Below are positions 53,739 through 63,550 of a stretch of 64,000 nucleotides of DNA, piece by piece; position 1 is the stretch's first letter, and each line of letters starts with the position of its first letter. The stretch is from JARRNE01 sp963824085 (lineage in GTDB: Bacteria > Pseudomonadota > Gammaproteobacteria > Chromatiales > Chromatiaceae): assembly GCA_963824085.1 (NCBI GenBank), contig CAWGNT010000003.1:1-64000 (forward strand), given 5' to 3'. The position numbers and the translations under genes are program-made. The notes beneath the pieces were generated by a model, which was not told where the DNA came from, did not search any database, and worked only from the letters and a program-made list of their open reading frames with translations.

Positions 53739-54842
53739 TTACGACGCGGTTTGCGGGGGAATACGAGGGGCGCCCGGTATCACCTCGGCGTTCTGCCCCC
53801 GATGTCGCAGCCAGTGATCCATCAACACGATCGCCAGCATCGCCTCAGCAATCGGCGTCGCCCGGATACCGACGCAGGGGTCGTGGCGCCCCTTGGTGAC
53901 GATCTCCGTGGGGGCGCCTGCCCTGTCGATAGTCCGCGCCGGCAGGCGGATGCTGGAGGTGGGTTTGAGGGCAATGCGGGCAACAACGTCCTGGCCACTG
54001 GAGATGCCCCCCAGAACGCCGCCGGCATTGTTGCTCTGGAACCCTTCCGGGGTCAGGGGGTCGCGGTGCTCGCTGCCCTTTTGGGTCACACTGCCAAAGC
54101 CCGCCCCGATCTCGACGCCCTTGACGGCATTGATGCTCATGAGGGCATGGGCGATGTCGGCGTCCAAGCGATCGAAGATGGGCTCGCCCAGCCCCGGAGG
54201 AACGCCGGTGGCGACCACCGTTACCTCCGCACCGATCGAGTCCCCGTCCTTGCGCAGGGCGTCCATGTACGCCTCGAGCTCGGGAACCGTTTGCGCGTCT
54301 GGACAGAAGAAGGGATTCTGCTCCACCTGAGCCCAGTCCAATCCCTTGGGTCGGATGGGACCAAGCTGCGAGAGAAAGCCGCGTACCTCGATACCCAGGC
54401 GATCGCGCAGGTACTTCTTGGCGACCCCGCCCGCCGCCACCCGAATTGCGGTCTCCCGAGCGGACGAGCGGCCGCCGCCGCGATAGTCCCGCGTTCCATA
54501 CTTCATCGTGTACGTGTAGTCCGCGTGCCCTGGACGAAACTTCGCTGCGATGCCCGAATAGTCCTTGGAGCGCTGATCCTCATTGCGGATGATGAGGCCA
54601 ATCGGCGTACCAGTCGTCTTGCCCTCAAACAGGCCGGACAGGATCTCCACCCGATCGGACTCCCGACGCTGAGTCGTGTGGCGCGACCTCCCGGGCCGGC
54701 GTCGGTCCAGATCCACCTGGAGGTCAGCCGCGCACAGTGCGAGACCCGGCGGACAGCCGTCCACGATACCCCCGATGGCGGCACCGTGACTCTCACCGAA
54801 GGTCGTCACCACGAAGAGTCGGCCGAAGCTGTTGCCGGACAT
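53739..54842 (-). CDS. aroC: Chorismate synthase
   Basis: AroC (367 residues, normal length) makes chorismate from EPSP using reduced FMN; it is the last common step of aromatic amino acid synthesis. Signatures: GESHGAAIGGIVDGCPPG near the N-terminus, RPGHADYTYTMKYGTRDYRG with GGRSSARETAIRVAAGGVAK following, and GISSGQDVVARIALKPTSSI in the second half. The catalytic His residues are in GESHG and RPGH. Start ATG 54842. Confidence 0.97.
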   Translation of the reverse strand: MSGNSFGRLFVVTTFGESHGAAIGGIVDGCPPGLALCAADLQVDLDRRRPGRSRHTTQRRESDRVEILSGLFEGKTTGTPIGLIIRNEDQRSKDYSGIAAKFRPGHADYTYTMKYGTRDYRGGGRSSARETAIRVAAGGVAKKYLRDRLGIEVRGFLSQLGPIRPKGLDWAQVEQNPFFCPDAQTVPELEAYMDALRKDGDSIGAEVTVVATGVPPGLGEPIFDRLDADIAHALMSINAVKGVEIGAGFGSVTQKGSEHRDPLTPEGFQSNNAGGVLGGISSGQDVVARIALKPTSSIRLPARTIDRAGAPTEIVTKGRHDPCVGIRATPIAEAMLAIVLMDHWLRHRGQNAEVIPGAPRIPPQTAS

Positions 54843-54929
54843 TCCCTAAGGTGCTTTCAGGAAGGAGAAGAAGTCAGTCCCGCAGCCGAGCCGCGGAGAC
54901 CCTTGCCCAACTCTTCGCCACATCGGTCG

Positions 54930-56279
54930 TCAGTACGACGGCGGCGAAATGGTGTCTTTCGGATTCAGCCAGGCGTTGCCCTTGACGAGCACGTTGCGCG
55001 TCAGGGTGCTGGTTGCCTGATGAAGTTTGACCCCGTTGATGATGTATCGGTAGCGAGCCGACAGGTACTGGAACTCCGCCTCGAACAATCTCTGCTGGGC
55101 GTTGAGGACGTCGACCTGGGTACGCGTGCCGACCTCGAGACCGGCCTGTGTGGATTCCAGAGAGGTGCGGGCGGAGACGACGGCGGCCTGACGTGCCTTG
55201 ACGTCGCTGATACTGGACATGATGCCGCGGAAGGCGTCCGTGACGTTCTGCAGCACTGCCCGGCGCTGGGCATCGAGCTGCTCAAGCGCGGCCTGGTACT
55301 GGTATCCGGCCTGGCGCGTGGCTGAGCTGACCGCGCCGCCCTGGTAGATCGGAAGCGTCATGTTGAGGCTTATAAAGCCACTGTCGAGATTGGTGTTGAA
55401 CTCGGCGTTCGACCTCGCCGCGTTGTAACCGGCCTGCACATCGAAGGTCGGGTAGTGGCCGGAGCGTTCAATCTGGATCTGCTTCTTCGCCGCTTCCGCT
55501 GCCTGCTGATCGGCCAGGATCAAGTAATTACCTTGCAGTGCCGTCTGCGACCACTTGCTGATGTCGTTTGGCTGTGGGGGGGTCAGAGGCAACTTGTCAC
55601 CAAGCCGTGCTATGGGAACGCTGATCGGACCCACGACACGCCGTAATCCCTCCCAGGCATTGTCGAGAGCGTTGTTCGCCCTGATCAGCGTGGCACGGGA
55701 GCTGTCGTAAGCCGCCTGACTGTCGTTGACGTCTGTGATAGCCACCAAGCCGACCTCGAACCGCTGCTTGGACTGCTCCAGCTGGCGCTCGTTGGCCCGG
55801 ACCAGGGCCTCCTGCACCCGCACCGCATCGGCAGCCTCAAGCACCCCGAAGTAGGCCGTGGTCGTGTCCACCATGAGCTGGATCTGGGCGTCGCGGTACT
55901 GGGCCTCGGACTGGGCGATCGTGTTGTCCGTCTGCTGCAGGCGGATCCAGTTGCCCCGGTTGTATAGCGGCTGCGTCACCGCGGCGGTTAGCTGCCGCTG
56001 ACTAAAGGTGTCGTTGCGACTGAAGCTGCCGAAAAGGCTCGTGCCGGTCGTCTTGTTGTTCTGGTAGTCGATGTTCCCGGTGACGTTGAAATTGGGCAGC
56101 AGCAGGGAGCGCGCCTGTGGCTTGTTCTCCCGCGACGCCTCCAGCTGGTTCTGAGCGGCGCGAAGCGTCGGGTTGGTCTGCGCCGCCCTGTCGTACACGG
56201 CCAGGAGGTCTTCGGCCGGACTCACCGCGGGAATGCCTGCCAAACAGGCGGCGAGAATCGCGAATGTGGTGAAACGCAT
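54930..56279 (-). CDS. tolC: TolC-family outer-membrane efflux protein
   Basis: A 449-residue TolC homologue, the trimeric outer-membrane exit duct for type I secretion and multidrug efflux. Signal peptide FAILAACLAGIPAVSPA; DLLAVYDRAAQTNPTLRAAQ is the classical start; the two repeats each carry long coiled-coil helices (ANERQLEQSKQRFEVGLVAI, QAGLEVGTRTQVDVLNAQQR). Strand FISLNMTLPIYQGGAVSSAT is the conserved hinge of the second repeat. It is divergent from the ABC exporter gene at 56.5 kb, separated by about 240 bases. Confidence 0.93.
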   Translation of the reverse strand: MRFTTFAILAACLAGIPAVSPAEDLLAVYDRAAQTNPTLRAAQNQLEASRENKPQARSLLLPNFNVTGNIDYQNNKTTGTSLFGSFSRNDTFSQRQLTAAVTQPLYNRGNWIRLQQTDNTIAQSEAQYRDAQIQLMVDTTTAYFGVLEAADAVRVQEALVRANERQLEQSKQRFEVGLVAITDVNDSQAAYDSSRATLIRANNALDNAWEGLRRVVGPISVPIARLGDKLPLTPPQPNDISKWSQTALQGNYLILADQQAAEAAKKQIQIERSGHYPTFDVQAGYNAARSNAEFNTNLDSGFISLNMTLPIYQGGAVSSATRQAGYQYQAALEQLDAQRRAVLQNVTDAFRGIMSSISDVKARQAAVVSARTSLESTQAGLEVGTRTQVDVLNAQQRLFEAEFQYLSARYRYIINGVKLHQATSTLTRNVLVKGNAWLNPKDTISPPSY

Positions 56280-56522
56280 GTGTTTTCGCCCTGCTAAACG
56301 GCGGCCTGATCGGAGGTAGAGTCCCGAGCGACCCGATTATAGGCGACTGTATCACCGGCGCACAATTCGTTGCAGCAATCATACAGCCGCGTACCGACCA
56401 AGATCTCTTGGCCTCAACCGCGGATCATCATCGCCTACAACTCCCGCTTGACCTGGTCCGATGCTGCGACCGCTCTGACCGCCCGAAGCCAAGGGCCGTG
56501 CCCCCTCGTGATAAGCTTCCAT

Positions 56523-58379
56523 ATGCACGGGCCTGCCCACGGTTCCGCGTCGCAACACATGATGCCCTCAATTCGGAACGGAGAGCGCTCAGCATTGCGC
56601 GAAGCGCCCTACGATTGGCGCGACCTCGCCCGGATGGTCCTCGCGCATCGCCGGGAGGTTGTGCTTGCGAACATCATCGCCATCCTGGGTACGGCCGTCA
56701 GCGTCCCAGTCCCACTGTTGATTCCCCTCTTGGTGGACGAGGTGCTGCTGCACAAGCCCGGGGCCGCGATAGCGGCTATGAATCGCATCTTTCCGGACTC
56801 GTGGCACGGCCCCGTGCTCTATATCCTCGCCATCCTCGCCCTGACCCTTGCCCTGCGGCTGGCCGGGCTCGTGCTCGGGGTGTGGCAAATGCGCCAATTC
56901 ACCGGGATATCCAAGGACGTGATCTACCGCATTCGGCGCGATCTGCTCCTCCGCCTGGAGCGTGTGTCCATGGCCGAGTACGAGACGCTGGGCAGCGGAA
57001 CCGTTGCCTCCCACCTGGTGACCGATCTCGATGCGGTGGACCAGTTTGTCGGCAGCGCCACCAGCAAGTTTCTTGTGGCCGTGCTCTCAATCCTGGGAAC
57101 GGCGGGGGTCCTCCTCTGGATGCACTGGCAGCTCGCACTGTTCATCCTCTTTCTCAATCCCCTGGTGATCTACGTAACGACCGTCTTCGGGCGGCGGGTA
57201 AAGGAGCTCAAGCGGCGCGAGAACGCGGCCTATCAGGCCTTTCAGGAGTCCCTGTCCGAGACGCTGGACGCCATCCAGCAGGTCCGCGCCAGCAACCGGG
57301 AGCGTTTCTATATCCGCCGCATCATCGCCAAGGCGGATCAGATCCGCGACTTCTCGACCGCATATACCTGGAAGAGCGACGCCGGCAACCGCTTGTCGTT
57401 CGTGGTCTTCCTGTTCGGGTTCGATCTGTTCCGTGCCGCCAGCATGCTGATGGTGCTCTTCTCGAACCTCACCATCGGCGAGATGCTCGCGGTGTTCGCC
57501 TACCTTTGGTTCATGATGGGCCCGGTTCAGGAGGTGTTGGGAATCCAATACGCGTATCACAGCGCCAGTGCCGCCCTCAGCCGAATCAACCGCCTGCTCG
57601 CCATGCACCTGGAGCCCGCCTATCCCCATCGGCGCGACCCCTTCGCGGGCAAGCGTACCGTGGCGGTTGCGCTCGACGACGTGCGCTTCGCCTACGGCGA
57701 TGGTCCGCCGGTATTGGACGATGTTTCGTTCCGCATTGCGCCTGGCGAAAAGGTCGCCTTCGTCGGAGCAAGCGGCGGCGGCAAGACCACTCTCGTCCAG
57801 ATCCTCCTCGGCCTGTATCCCGCCGAGTCGGGACAGGTATTGTTCGACGGGGTACCGGTCCAGGAGATCGGCATGGACGTCGTCCGGGACCACGTGGCTA
57901 CCGTGCTTCAGCATCCTTCCCTCTTCAGCGATACGGTGCGTATGAACCTGACCCTGGGCCGCGCTATCCCGGACAGTGCCCTTTGGCGGGCGCTGGAGGT
58001 CGCCCAGCTACGCGAGACCGTAGAGGCCCTTGATCAGGGACTCGATACCCCTGTGGGCCGTGGCGGTGTTCGGCTGTCGGGCGGTCAGCGGCAGCGGCTC
58101 GCTGTGGCCCGGATGGTGCTCGCCGATCCCCACGTCGTCATCCTGGACGAGGCGACTTCCGCCCTCGACACAGCGACCGAGGCGCACCTGCATCAAGCCC
58201 TGGACACCTTCCTCAAAGGCCGCACGACCATCATCATCGCCCATCGGCTGAGCGCGGTGCGTCAGGCGGACCGAGTCCTGGTATTCGAAGATGGGCGAAT
58301 CGTCGAGGAGGGCCGCCACGAGCAGCTCATCGAAGGTCAGGGTCTCTATGCGGCCCTTTATCGTCGTCAAATGCACTAA
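56523..58379 (+). CDS. ABC exporter, fused membrane and ATPase domains
   Basis: A half-size ABC exporter (618 residues from this start) with six helices (about 50-330: VVLANIIAILGTAVSVPVPL, WQLALFILFLNPLVIYVTTV, MLMVLFSNLTIGEMLAVFAY) and an ATPase with Walker A GASGGGKTT, Q-loop VLQHPSLFSD, signature LSGGQRQRLAVARMVL, Walker B VVILDEATSALD and switch His in IIAHRLSAVRQ. It must dimerise. MsbA-like architecture fits lipid, drug or peptide export. The start is uncertain: ATG 56559 or 56562 would shorten it by 12-13 residues, and none has a good ribosome-binding site. The next gene starts 9 bases after its stop. Confidence 0.9.
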   Translation: MHGPAHGSASQHMMPSIRNGERSALREAPYDWRDLARMVLAHRREVVLANIIAILGTAVSVPVPLLIPLLVDEVLLHKPGAAIAAMNRIFPDSWHGPVLYILAILALTLALRLAGLVLGVWQMRQFTGISKDVIYRIRRDLLLRLERVSMAEYETLGSGTVASHLVTDLDAVDQFVGSATSKFLVAVLSILGTAGVLLWMHWQLALFILFLNPLVIYVTTVFGRRVKELKRRENAAYQAFQESLSETLDAIQQVRASNRERFYIRRIIAKADQIRDFSTAYTWKSDAGNRLSFVVFLFGFDLFRAASMLMVLFSNLTIGEMLAVFAYLWFMMGPVQEVLGIQYAYHSASAALSRINRLLAMHLEPAYPHRRDPFAGKRTVAVALDDVRFAYGDGPPVLDDVSFRIAPGEKVAFVGASGGGKTTLVQILLGLYPAESGQVLFDGVPVQEIGMDVVRDHVATVLQHPSLFSDTVRMNLTLGRAIPDSALWRALEVAQLRETVEALDQGLDTPVGRGGVRLSGGQRQRLAVARMVLADPHVVILDEATSALDTATEAHLHQALDTFLKGRTTIIIAHRLSAVRQADRVLVFEDGRIVEEGRHEQLIEGQGLYAALYRRQMH

Positions 58380-58388
58380 CCCGTAACG

Positions 58389-59348
58389 ATGGGGCAAGCT
58401 CGAGCCAGCGCCTTTCGGCCCGCCTGGTGGCTCCGCGGCCCTCATGCTCAGACCGTCTGGCCAAGCCTGTTTCGCCGGCGTCCACGCTTGACCCTCAGCC
58501 GACGCCGCGTGGAGCTGGCCGACGGCGACTTCATCGACCTGTCGATCGCCAGTCAGGCAGGACCCACGGTCCTGGTCATTCACGGCCTCGAGGGCGACCT
58601 CCAATCCCACTACGGGGGTACCATTATGGCTGCCCTAGCCGCCGCCGGCTTCCGCGCCGTGTTCGTGCATCTGCGCGGCTGCAGCGACGAGCCCAACCGC
58701 CTCCCGCGCAGCTATCACTCCGGCGCCACCGAGGACCTTGTCGCCGTCCTGGATCACCTCGCAGCTACGCCGGAAGATCAGGCGATTGCCGCCGTCGGCT
58801 ATTCCCTCGGCGGAAACCTCTTGCTCAAGCACCTCGGGGAGACCGCCCTTCCCCGCCTGCGGGCCGCCGTCGCGGTATCTGTTCCCTTCGTCCTCCGGGA
58901 CGCCATGCTGCGACTGGGGTTCGGGGCGTCCCGCCTCTACCAGCGGCATCTCCTCGCCAGGCTAAAGGCGTCCTACGCCGCCAAATTTGCCCGCATCCCC
59001 TCGCCGCTCAGCGTGGACCTGGACGAGATCCAGGATTTCTACCAATACGATGATCGCATCACGGCTCCCCTCAACGGCTTCTCCGGTGCCGAGGACTACT
59101 ACGCGCGCTGCAGCTGCCGTCCGCTTCTGCATCGCGTCGAGACCCCCACCTTGATCCTCCATGCCGCGGATGATCCTTTCATGTTTCCGCACACGGTGCC
59201 GGAAGTGACGGAGCTTGGCGCTGGGGTGAAGCTGGAGCTGGCCGAGCGCGGCGGGCATGTCGGGTTCGTCTCGGGCCTGCTGCCGTGGCGGCCGCGGTAC
59301 TGGTTGGATGGACAAATTGTCCGGTACCTTCTCGAGAACGCGGTCTAG
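58389..59348 (+). CDS. YheT-like alpha/beta hydrolase
   Basis: A 319-residue cytoplasmic alpha/beta hydrolase of the YheT/AB-hydrolase-4 group. FRPAWWLRGPHAQTVWPSLF at the N-terminus is diagnostic, then LVIHGLEGDLQSHY (oxyanion), nucleophile Ser in VGYSLGGNLLLKHLGE, acidic residue in ILHAADDPFMFP and His in ERGGHVGFV. The physiological substrate of this group is not known; esterase or lipase activity is expected. It sits 9 bases after the ABC exporter gene, so they are cotranscribed. Confidence 0.92.
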   Translation: MGQARASAFRPAWWLRGPHAQTVWPSLFRRRPRLTLSRRRVELADGDFIDLSIASQAGPTVLVIHGLEGDLQSHYGGTIMAALAAAGFRAVFVHLRGCSDEPNRLPRSYHSGATEDLVAVLDHLAATPEDQAIAAVGYSLGGNLLLKHLGETALPRLRAAVAVSVPFVLRDAMLRLGFGASRLYQRHLLARLKASYAAKFARIPSPLSVDLDEIQDFYQYDDRITAPLNGFSGAEDYYARCSCRPLLHRVETPTLILHAADDPFMFPHTVPEVTELGAGVKLELAERGGHVGFVSGLLPWRPRYWLDGQIVRYLLENAV

Positions 59349-59657
59349 GCCCGACAACATGTGGAAGGCCATGACAAGGAATCGCGCCGTACCGGCTCCT
59401 AAGCGGGCTCGATCCGCTTGCTAGTAGCACGGCACCGAAGTGCCGCTAACAACGCCGTACCTACTGGGCTGCAGCTTTTCGGCTCTATCCTGAGGGGCAG
59501 GGTTGCGGGCGACGGGGCGGGGGTGTCGGCAGCAGGGAGGCTGCCGTCAAGCGACATGGAGGTATTCACGGCGTCCCCCGACCGCCGTAACCCAACCCCG
59601 GGAAACCGACTACCGAGATGACAATTGTGTCGTTGCCGGGATTTCGGCGCGGCTCTG
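59349..59657. other. Intergenic region occupied by an NPE copy
   Basis: About 310 bases between convergent genes; more than half is the NPE copy at 59425-59612. No separate terminator was recognised. Confidence 0.5.
59425..59612 (-). repeat. NPE copy 8 (subtype II, reverse)
   Basis: Reverse-oriented copy: core GGAGGTATTCACGGCGTCCC (59559-59578), inner hairpin GGCAGC-AGGGAG-GCTGCC (59528-59545), and the right flank GCTGCAGCTTTTCGGCTCT (59469-59487) shared with the 10.4 kb copy and the 35.2 kb fragment. It lies between the convergent yheT-like and marC genes. Confidence 0.82.
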
Positions 59658-60248
59658 CTAGGCGACACCCTCCAGGTAGGCCGTGACCCCGTCCATCAGC
59701 ATCTGCACGGCCATCATGATGAGCAGCATGCCCGACAGCCGGACCATTGCCCGTAGAGCACGTGATCCAAGCATCTCCATCAGCAGACCCGAGCCGAGCA
59801 GAATGGCTGCGCTCGCCAGCCAGGCGATGCTGACCGCGCCCCACCAGGTCAACAGCCGTTGCGGATCGCGGCTCACCAGGAGCAGGATGGCCGCCACCGC
59901 GGAGGGGCCCGCGATCATCGGTATCGCGAGGGGCACGATGAAAGGTTCCTCCTCCGTGCCCTCCGTGACGGTCCCGCTCTGTGGGAACACCATCCGCAGC
60001 GCGATGATGAAGAGAACCACGCCCCCAGCCACGCCGAGGGCGGGCTGCTTGAGCCCGAGGTATCCCACTATCGCCCGGCCAGCCAGTAGAAAGGCGACCA
60101 GCACGAAGTAGGCGATGAGCATCTCCCGTGCAATGATGGCCAAGCGCTGAGATCGTGGGTAGCGTCCGACCAACGAGTGAAACACCGGGATGTTGCCCAG
60201 CGGGTCCATGATGATGACGAGAAGGACAGTTGCTGATAGGAAGTCCAT
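59658..60248 (-). CDS. MarC-family inner-membrane protein
   Basis: A 196-residue six-helix membrane protein of the MarC/UPF0056 family. Family segments are FLSATVLLVIIMDPLGNIPV, QPALGVAGGVVLFIIALRMV, IPMIAGPSAVAAILLLVS and MVRLSGMLLIMMAVQMLMDG. The function is not established; the old link to multiple antibiotic resistance was not confirmed. ATG 60248 matches the family N-terminus; an earlier in-frame start adds 19 unrelated residues. Confidence 0.92.
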   Translation of the reverse strand: MDFLSATVLLVIIMDPLGNIPVFHSLVGRYPRSQRLAIIAREMLIAYFVLVAFLLAGRAIVGYLGLKQPALGVAGGVVLFIIALRMVFPQSGTVTEGTEEEPFIVPLAIPMIAGPSAVAAILLLVSRDPQRLLTWWGAVSIAWLASAAILLGSGLLMEMLGSRALRAMVRLSGMLLIMMAVQMLMDGVTAYLEGVA

Positions 60249-60327
60249 CGCTACGAGGCCAAGCTTGCTCCCACGGGGGCGGCAGAATGCCGTAACCTCC
60301 CGCAATTATCCCACCCGAGGACATACG

Positions 60328-60702
60328 ATGCCGACCAACAGTACGTTTGCGACCGCTGTGATGACCGTCGTTTGCTGTCTTTCGGCTCCTGCGCCCGCTG
60401 CCCAAAGCGAGGGCGCTCAGGTACCCAACGCTGCAGCCGAGGCTTCGACCGCGCGATCCCCGTCCGCCGGGGACAAGGCACTCGATGCCCTCGTCGTTCG
60501 CCCAGTGACCTTCTTTACGTCCTTGTTCAGCGGCGCGATCTTCATCGCATCGCTCCCCTTCATCCCGTTGGATTCTGGAACGGACGTGACCACCGCGCGC
60601 AAGGCACTCGTCGATTATCCCCTCGGTTACACCTTCACCCGTCCACTCGGTGATTTCGGCGGCCCTGGCGCACCCTCTGACCAGCCATCGATGGGTCCCT
60701 GA
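60328..60702 (+). CDS. Small exported hypothetical protein
   Basis: A 124-residue protein with a signal peptide (TFATAVMTVVCCLSAPAPAA), an Ala-rich spacer and one hydrophobic stretch (FFTSLFSGAIFIASLPFIPL) followed by ALVDYPLGYTFTRPLGDFGG. The RPV-x-F...TSL...F-x2-LPF...PLGYTF-RPLG pattern is seen in small multidrug-transporter-like hypothetical proteins of gammaproteobacteria, but I cannot name the family. CGAGGACA precedes ATG 60328. It is divergent from marC. Confidence 0.7.
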   Translation: MPTNSTFATAVMTVVCCLSAPAPAAQSEGAQVPNAAAEASTARSPSAGDKALDALVVRPVTFFTSLFSGAIFIASLPFIPLDSGTDVTTARKALVDYPLGYTFTRPLGDFGGPGAPSDQPSMGP

Positions 60703-61042
60703 CCAGTCCTCGCAAGAAACTCCGCATCACACTCGACCACCTGCGTCTGTCGGCAACACCAGACGGTCCGCGTCAGACTCGTTCCTAAGACGGTAAGCGG
60801 GGATCTCTGCCGCAAAGCATCACGCTGAGACGCGGGACGCTGCACGGCTCAATTGTGTGAGCCAGGTCACATTTCACGCTTTCGCAAGCTCGGCGCCCTC
60901 GGACTGGCAACGCTCTTGCACCTCATCGAAACGGAGCGGTGGCTCCGGTCATCCCGTCGACCACGGCCTCCCAACTGGTCGCACGTTCGGTGTAGCTCCT
61001 TCCCACCGCAACCATGGCCAGTTTGTCTTGCACGAGCCGCAG
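60703..61042. other. Intergenic region before the GGDEF-EAL gene
   Basis: 340 bases. An in-frame extension of the next gene to 60857 exists but reads as non-coding. No repeat or terminator was recognised. Confidence 0.35.
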
Positions 61043-62986
61043 ATGCACTTAATCACAACTTCATCCAAAGACGAAGGTTCCGACACCCGTCTGGTCGCGA
61101 CGCTGTACGAAGCGGTTCCGACATCCCTCGTCAGCGTCGTGACCGTCGCCACCTCGCTCGCCGTCATCCAGTGGCCGGTGAGCGATCCCTTGCGGGTTCT
61201 TCTTTGGCTGAGCTCCATCTATCTCGTCAGTGGCGTGCGGCTCTCGCTTTGGCTGAGCTATGTGAGCCGAGCCGCCCTAAGCCATGACCTGGCATTTTGG
61301 AAGCGCCTCGCCTTGGCCGGAGCCTTGCTGTCCGGCGCAACCTGGGGCTCGGCCGCCATCCTTCTCTTTCCTCCCGGCGAGCCGGCGCACCAAATGTTTG
61401 TGGCCCTCTGCATCGCCGGGATGGCCTCCGGCGCCGTCACTACCCTGTCTGCTCAGTTGCCGGCGGTGTTCGGATTCCTAGGGCTCTCGTTGCTCCCATT
61501 GACAGCGCGCTTCCTGTTGGAGACACAAGCCCTCGGGCCCGCGATGGGTTTCATGAGCCTCTTGTTCTTCGCCATGTTGACGCTGACCGCCGTGCGCTTT
61601 CACCGCAAGACCTTGGAGGCGCTCGTCGAGCACCGGGAGCGACGCAAAGCCGAGGCACTGGCCCATCGCCAGGCCCTCTACGACGAGCTCACCCAACTCC
61701 CCAACCGACGTCTATTGATGGACCGTTTGGATCAGGAGGTCACCCGCGCACTGCGCCATGGCCGTCAAGGAGCTGTATTTTTCCTGGACTTGGATCGCTT
61801 CAAGCACATCAACGACTCGCTTGGCCATTCCGTCGGCGACCAACTGCTCCAGCAGGTGGCCGAGCGCATCTGCAAGCGCATCCGGGGCGAAGACACGGCT
61901 GCCCGGCTGGGCGGTGATGAGTTCGTTGTCCTTCTCCCGGAGATCGCGACCGGAAGTGAGCGAACCGGCGGTGAGATCCACCGCTTCGCGCTCGAGCTGC
62001 AGCAATCCCTCAACCGCCCCTACGTTGTCGCCGGGCATGAGATCGATGTCACCTCGAGTATCGGGATAGCGGTCTTCCCCGACGACGGCGCAACCCCCAA
62101 CGAGGTGCTCAAGCATGCCGACATGGCCATGTATCGGGCCAAGGAGCAGGGACGAAGCCTCGTTCAGTTCTTCCTGCCAGGATTGCAGGCGGCCGCCCAC
62201 CGGAGGCTGAAGAGCGAGCGCGACCTACGCCGAGCCCTCGACCGCGGCGAGCTCGTGCTCGTCTATCAGTCGCAGGTGAACGCGTTGCGCGAGACTGTCG
62301 GCTTGGAAGCCTTGTTGCGCTGGCGCCATCCGCAGTTGGGTCTAATCTCCCCGGCGGGGCTGTTGCGCGCCGCCGAAGATACCGGACTTATACTTCCACT
62401 GGGCGAGCACATCTTGCGTATGGCCTGTCGCGACCTGGTCGAGATCACCGGTCGACGCCCGCTCCCGCTCTCCATCAACGTGAGTCCGAAGCAGTTTCGA
62501 CAGGCCGACTTCGTCGACCTCGCGACCGCCGTCCTGACGGACACTGGTGCGGACCCAGCGTTGCTTCGCCTGGAGATAACCGAGAGCACCGCCATGGAGA
62601 ACATTGATCGGACCATTGCGAAGATGCAGGCACTAAGGGACCTTGGTGTGCGTTTCGCCATCGATGATTTCGGCACGGGGCACTCGTCGCTGGCGCACCT
62701 CAAGCGCTTGCCAATCGATACGATCAAGATCGATGGCTCATTCTTGAAGGACATCGTCACCGAGCCCGACGATGCCGCAATCGTCGAGGCCATCATTGCA
62801 ATGGCCCGGCACCTGCAACTCGATGTGATCGCCGAGGGCGTCGAGTCGCGCGACGTGCTGGAGTTTCTCCTCAAGCGGGGTTGCCGTCAGTTTCAAGGGT
62901 TCCTGTTCAGCAAACCCGCCGAGCTGGACGACCTGCTCCGCTCTCTCGACGGGAGCAGGACTCCACGGCTTACCGTCGTCAGTTGA
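61043..62986 (+). CDS. Membrane GGDEF-EAL protein
   Basis: A 647-residue c-di-GMP enzyme with an N-terminal membrane sensor of about six helices (roughly 20-190; SLVSVVTVATSLAVIQWPVS, GATWGSAAILLFPPGEPA, MGFMSLLFFAMLTLTAVRFH). The GGDEF domain has DELTQLPNRRLLMDRL, FFLDLDRFKHINDSLGHSVG and an intact RLGGDEF (near 289-294). The EAL domain has GLEALLRWRHPQ, SINVSPKQFRQADF, LEITESTAM, FAIDDFGTGHSSLAHLKRLP and DVIAEGVES, so metal and substrate residues appear intact; it may be bifunctional. ATG 61043 is preferred because upstream in-frame sequence lacks protein character. The signal sensed by the membrane part is unknown. Confidence 0.93.
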   Translation: MHLITTSSKDEGSDTRLVATLYEAVPTSLVSVVTVATSLAVIQWPVSDPLRVLLWLSSIYLVSGVRLSLWLSYVSRAALSHDLAFWKRLALAGALLSGATWGSAAILLFPPGEPAHQMFVALCIAGMASGAVTTLSAQLPAVFGFLGLSLLPLTARFLLETQALGPAMGFMSLLFFAMLTLTAVRFHRKTLEALVEHRERRKAEALAHRQALYDELTQLPNRRLLMDRLDQEVTRALRHGRQGAVFFLDLDRFKHINDSLGHSVGDQLLQQVAERICKRIRGEDTAARLGGDEFVVLLPEIATGSERTGGEIHRFALELQQSLNRPYVVAGHEIDVTSSIGIAVFPDDGATPNEVLKHADMAMYRAKEQGRSLVQFFLPGLQAAAHRRLKSERDLRRALDRGELVLVYQSQVNALRETVGLEALLRWRHPQLGLISPAGLLRAAEDTGLILPLGEHILRMACRDLVEITGRRPLPLSINVSPKQFRQADFVDLATAVLTDTGADPALLRLEITESTAMENIDRTIAKMQALRDLGVRFAIDDFGTGHSSLAHLKRLPIDTIKIDGSFLKDIVTEPDDAAIVEAIIAMARHLQLDVIAEGVESRDVLEFLLKRGCRQFQGFLFSKPAELDDLLRSLDGSRTPRLTVVS

Positions 62987-63139
62987 ATGTGTGGGCCGCT
63001 TGAAGCCGGGCGCCCGAGCACTTGAACGGGAATCCGAGTCTCGTTCCCCGTCGATCTCTTTCGGTGACTCACGGAATGAGCCGCTCCTGGGGTTATCCTA
63101 GGATGCACGGCAAGACCGAGATGAAGAACCGCATTTACC
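62987..63139. other. Short intergenic region before the edge gene pair
   Basis: About 150 bases; probably contains the promoter of the gene pair at 63140 and 63525. No clear motif was found. Confidence 0.3.
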
Positions 63140-63550
63140 TTGGCTAGGACCGACACTACCGCCCAATCCGAAGCCGCCGAGATCCGCACCGTCTCCGAGC
63201 TAGCCTTCCGCGGCCTGATCGCCGCGCAATACCCCCGCAACTTCGCGCTGCACGACGTCTTCGTCTTCGACCCTGCCGTTCGCCGCGTCGTCAACCTTCA
63301 GGTGAAGTACCGCCACAAGGCGTCCGCCTCGTACGTGGAGCTGCGGGACCTGGAGGGCGTGGACTTCGTGGTGATCTACCGCGCCAACGCGGGTACGCCT
63401 ATCGGCGGACGCGAGGCGATGCAGTGCTGGGTGGTCCCGGCGTCAGCCGCAAGCCCCGGCCGCTTGAACCTAGCTCAAATCCCCGATCAATATCTAAACG
63501 CCTGGCAACTTGTGGAGGAGGCATGTGGAGCGATTCGTCGCGAGACTTGA
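63140..63550 (+). CDS. PD-(D/E)XK-like protein before a RAMP gene
   Basis: A 136-residue soluble protein. The segment ALHDVFVFDPAVRRVVNLQ-V-KYR followed by ELRDLEGVDFVVIYRAN resembles the core of PD-(D/E)XK nuclease-like domains (acidic residue, short hairpin, then QVK, then a hydrophobic strand D-F-VVI). An N-terminal helix with a Glu (TVSELAFRGLIAAQYPRN) precedes it, as usual in that fold. The start is probably TTG 63140; no ATG is in frame nearby. The stop overlaps the next gene by 26 bases, so the two are translationally coupled. Nuclease activity is inferred from the motif only. Confidence 0.62.
   Translation: MARTDTTAQSEAAEIRTVSELAFRGLIAAQYPRNFALHDVFVFDPAVRRVVNLQVKYRHKASASYVELRDLEGVDFVVIYRANAGTPIGGREAMQCWVVPASAASPGRLNLAQIPDQYLNAWQLVEEACGAIRRET

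Noticed and set aside
60190..60327. Upstream extension of the small exported protein at 60328
   Set aside because: It would run through the start region of marC on the other strand and put 46 residues before a good signal peptide.
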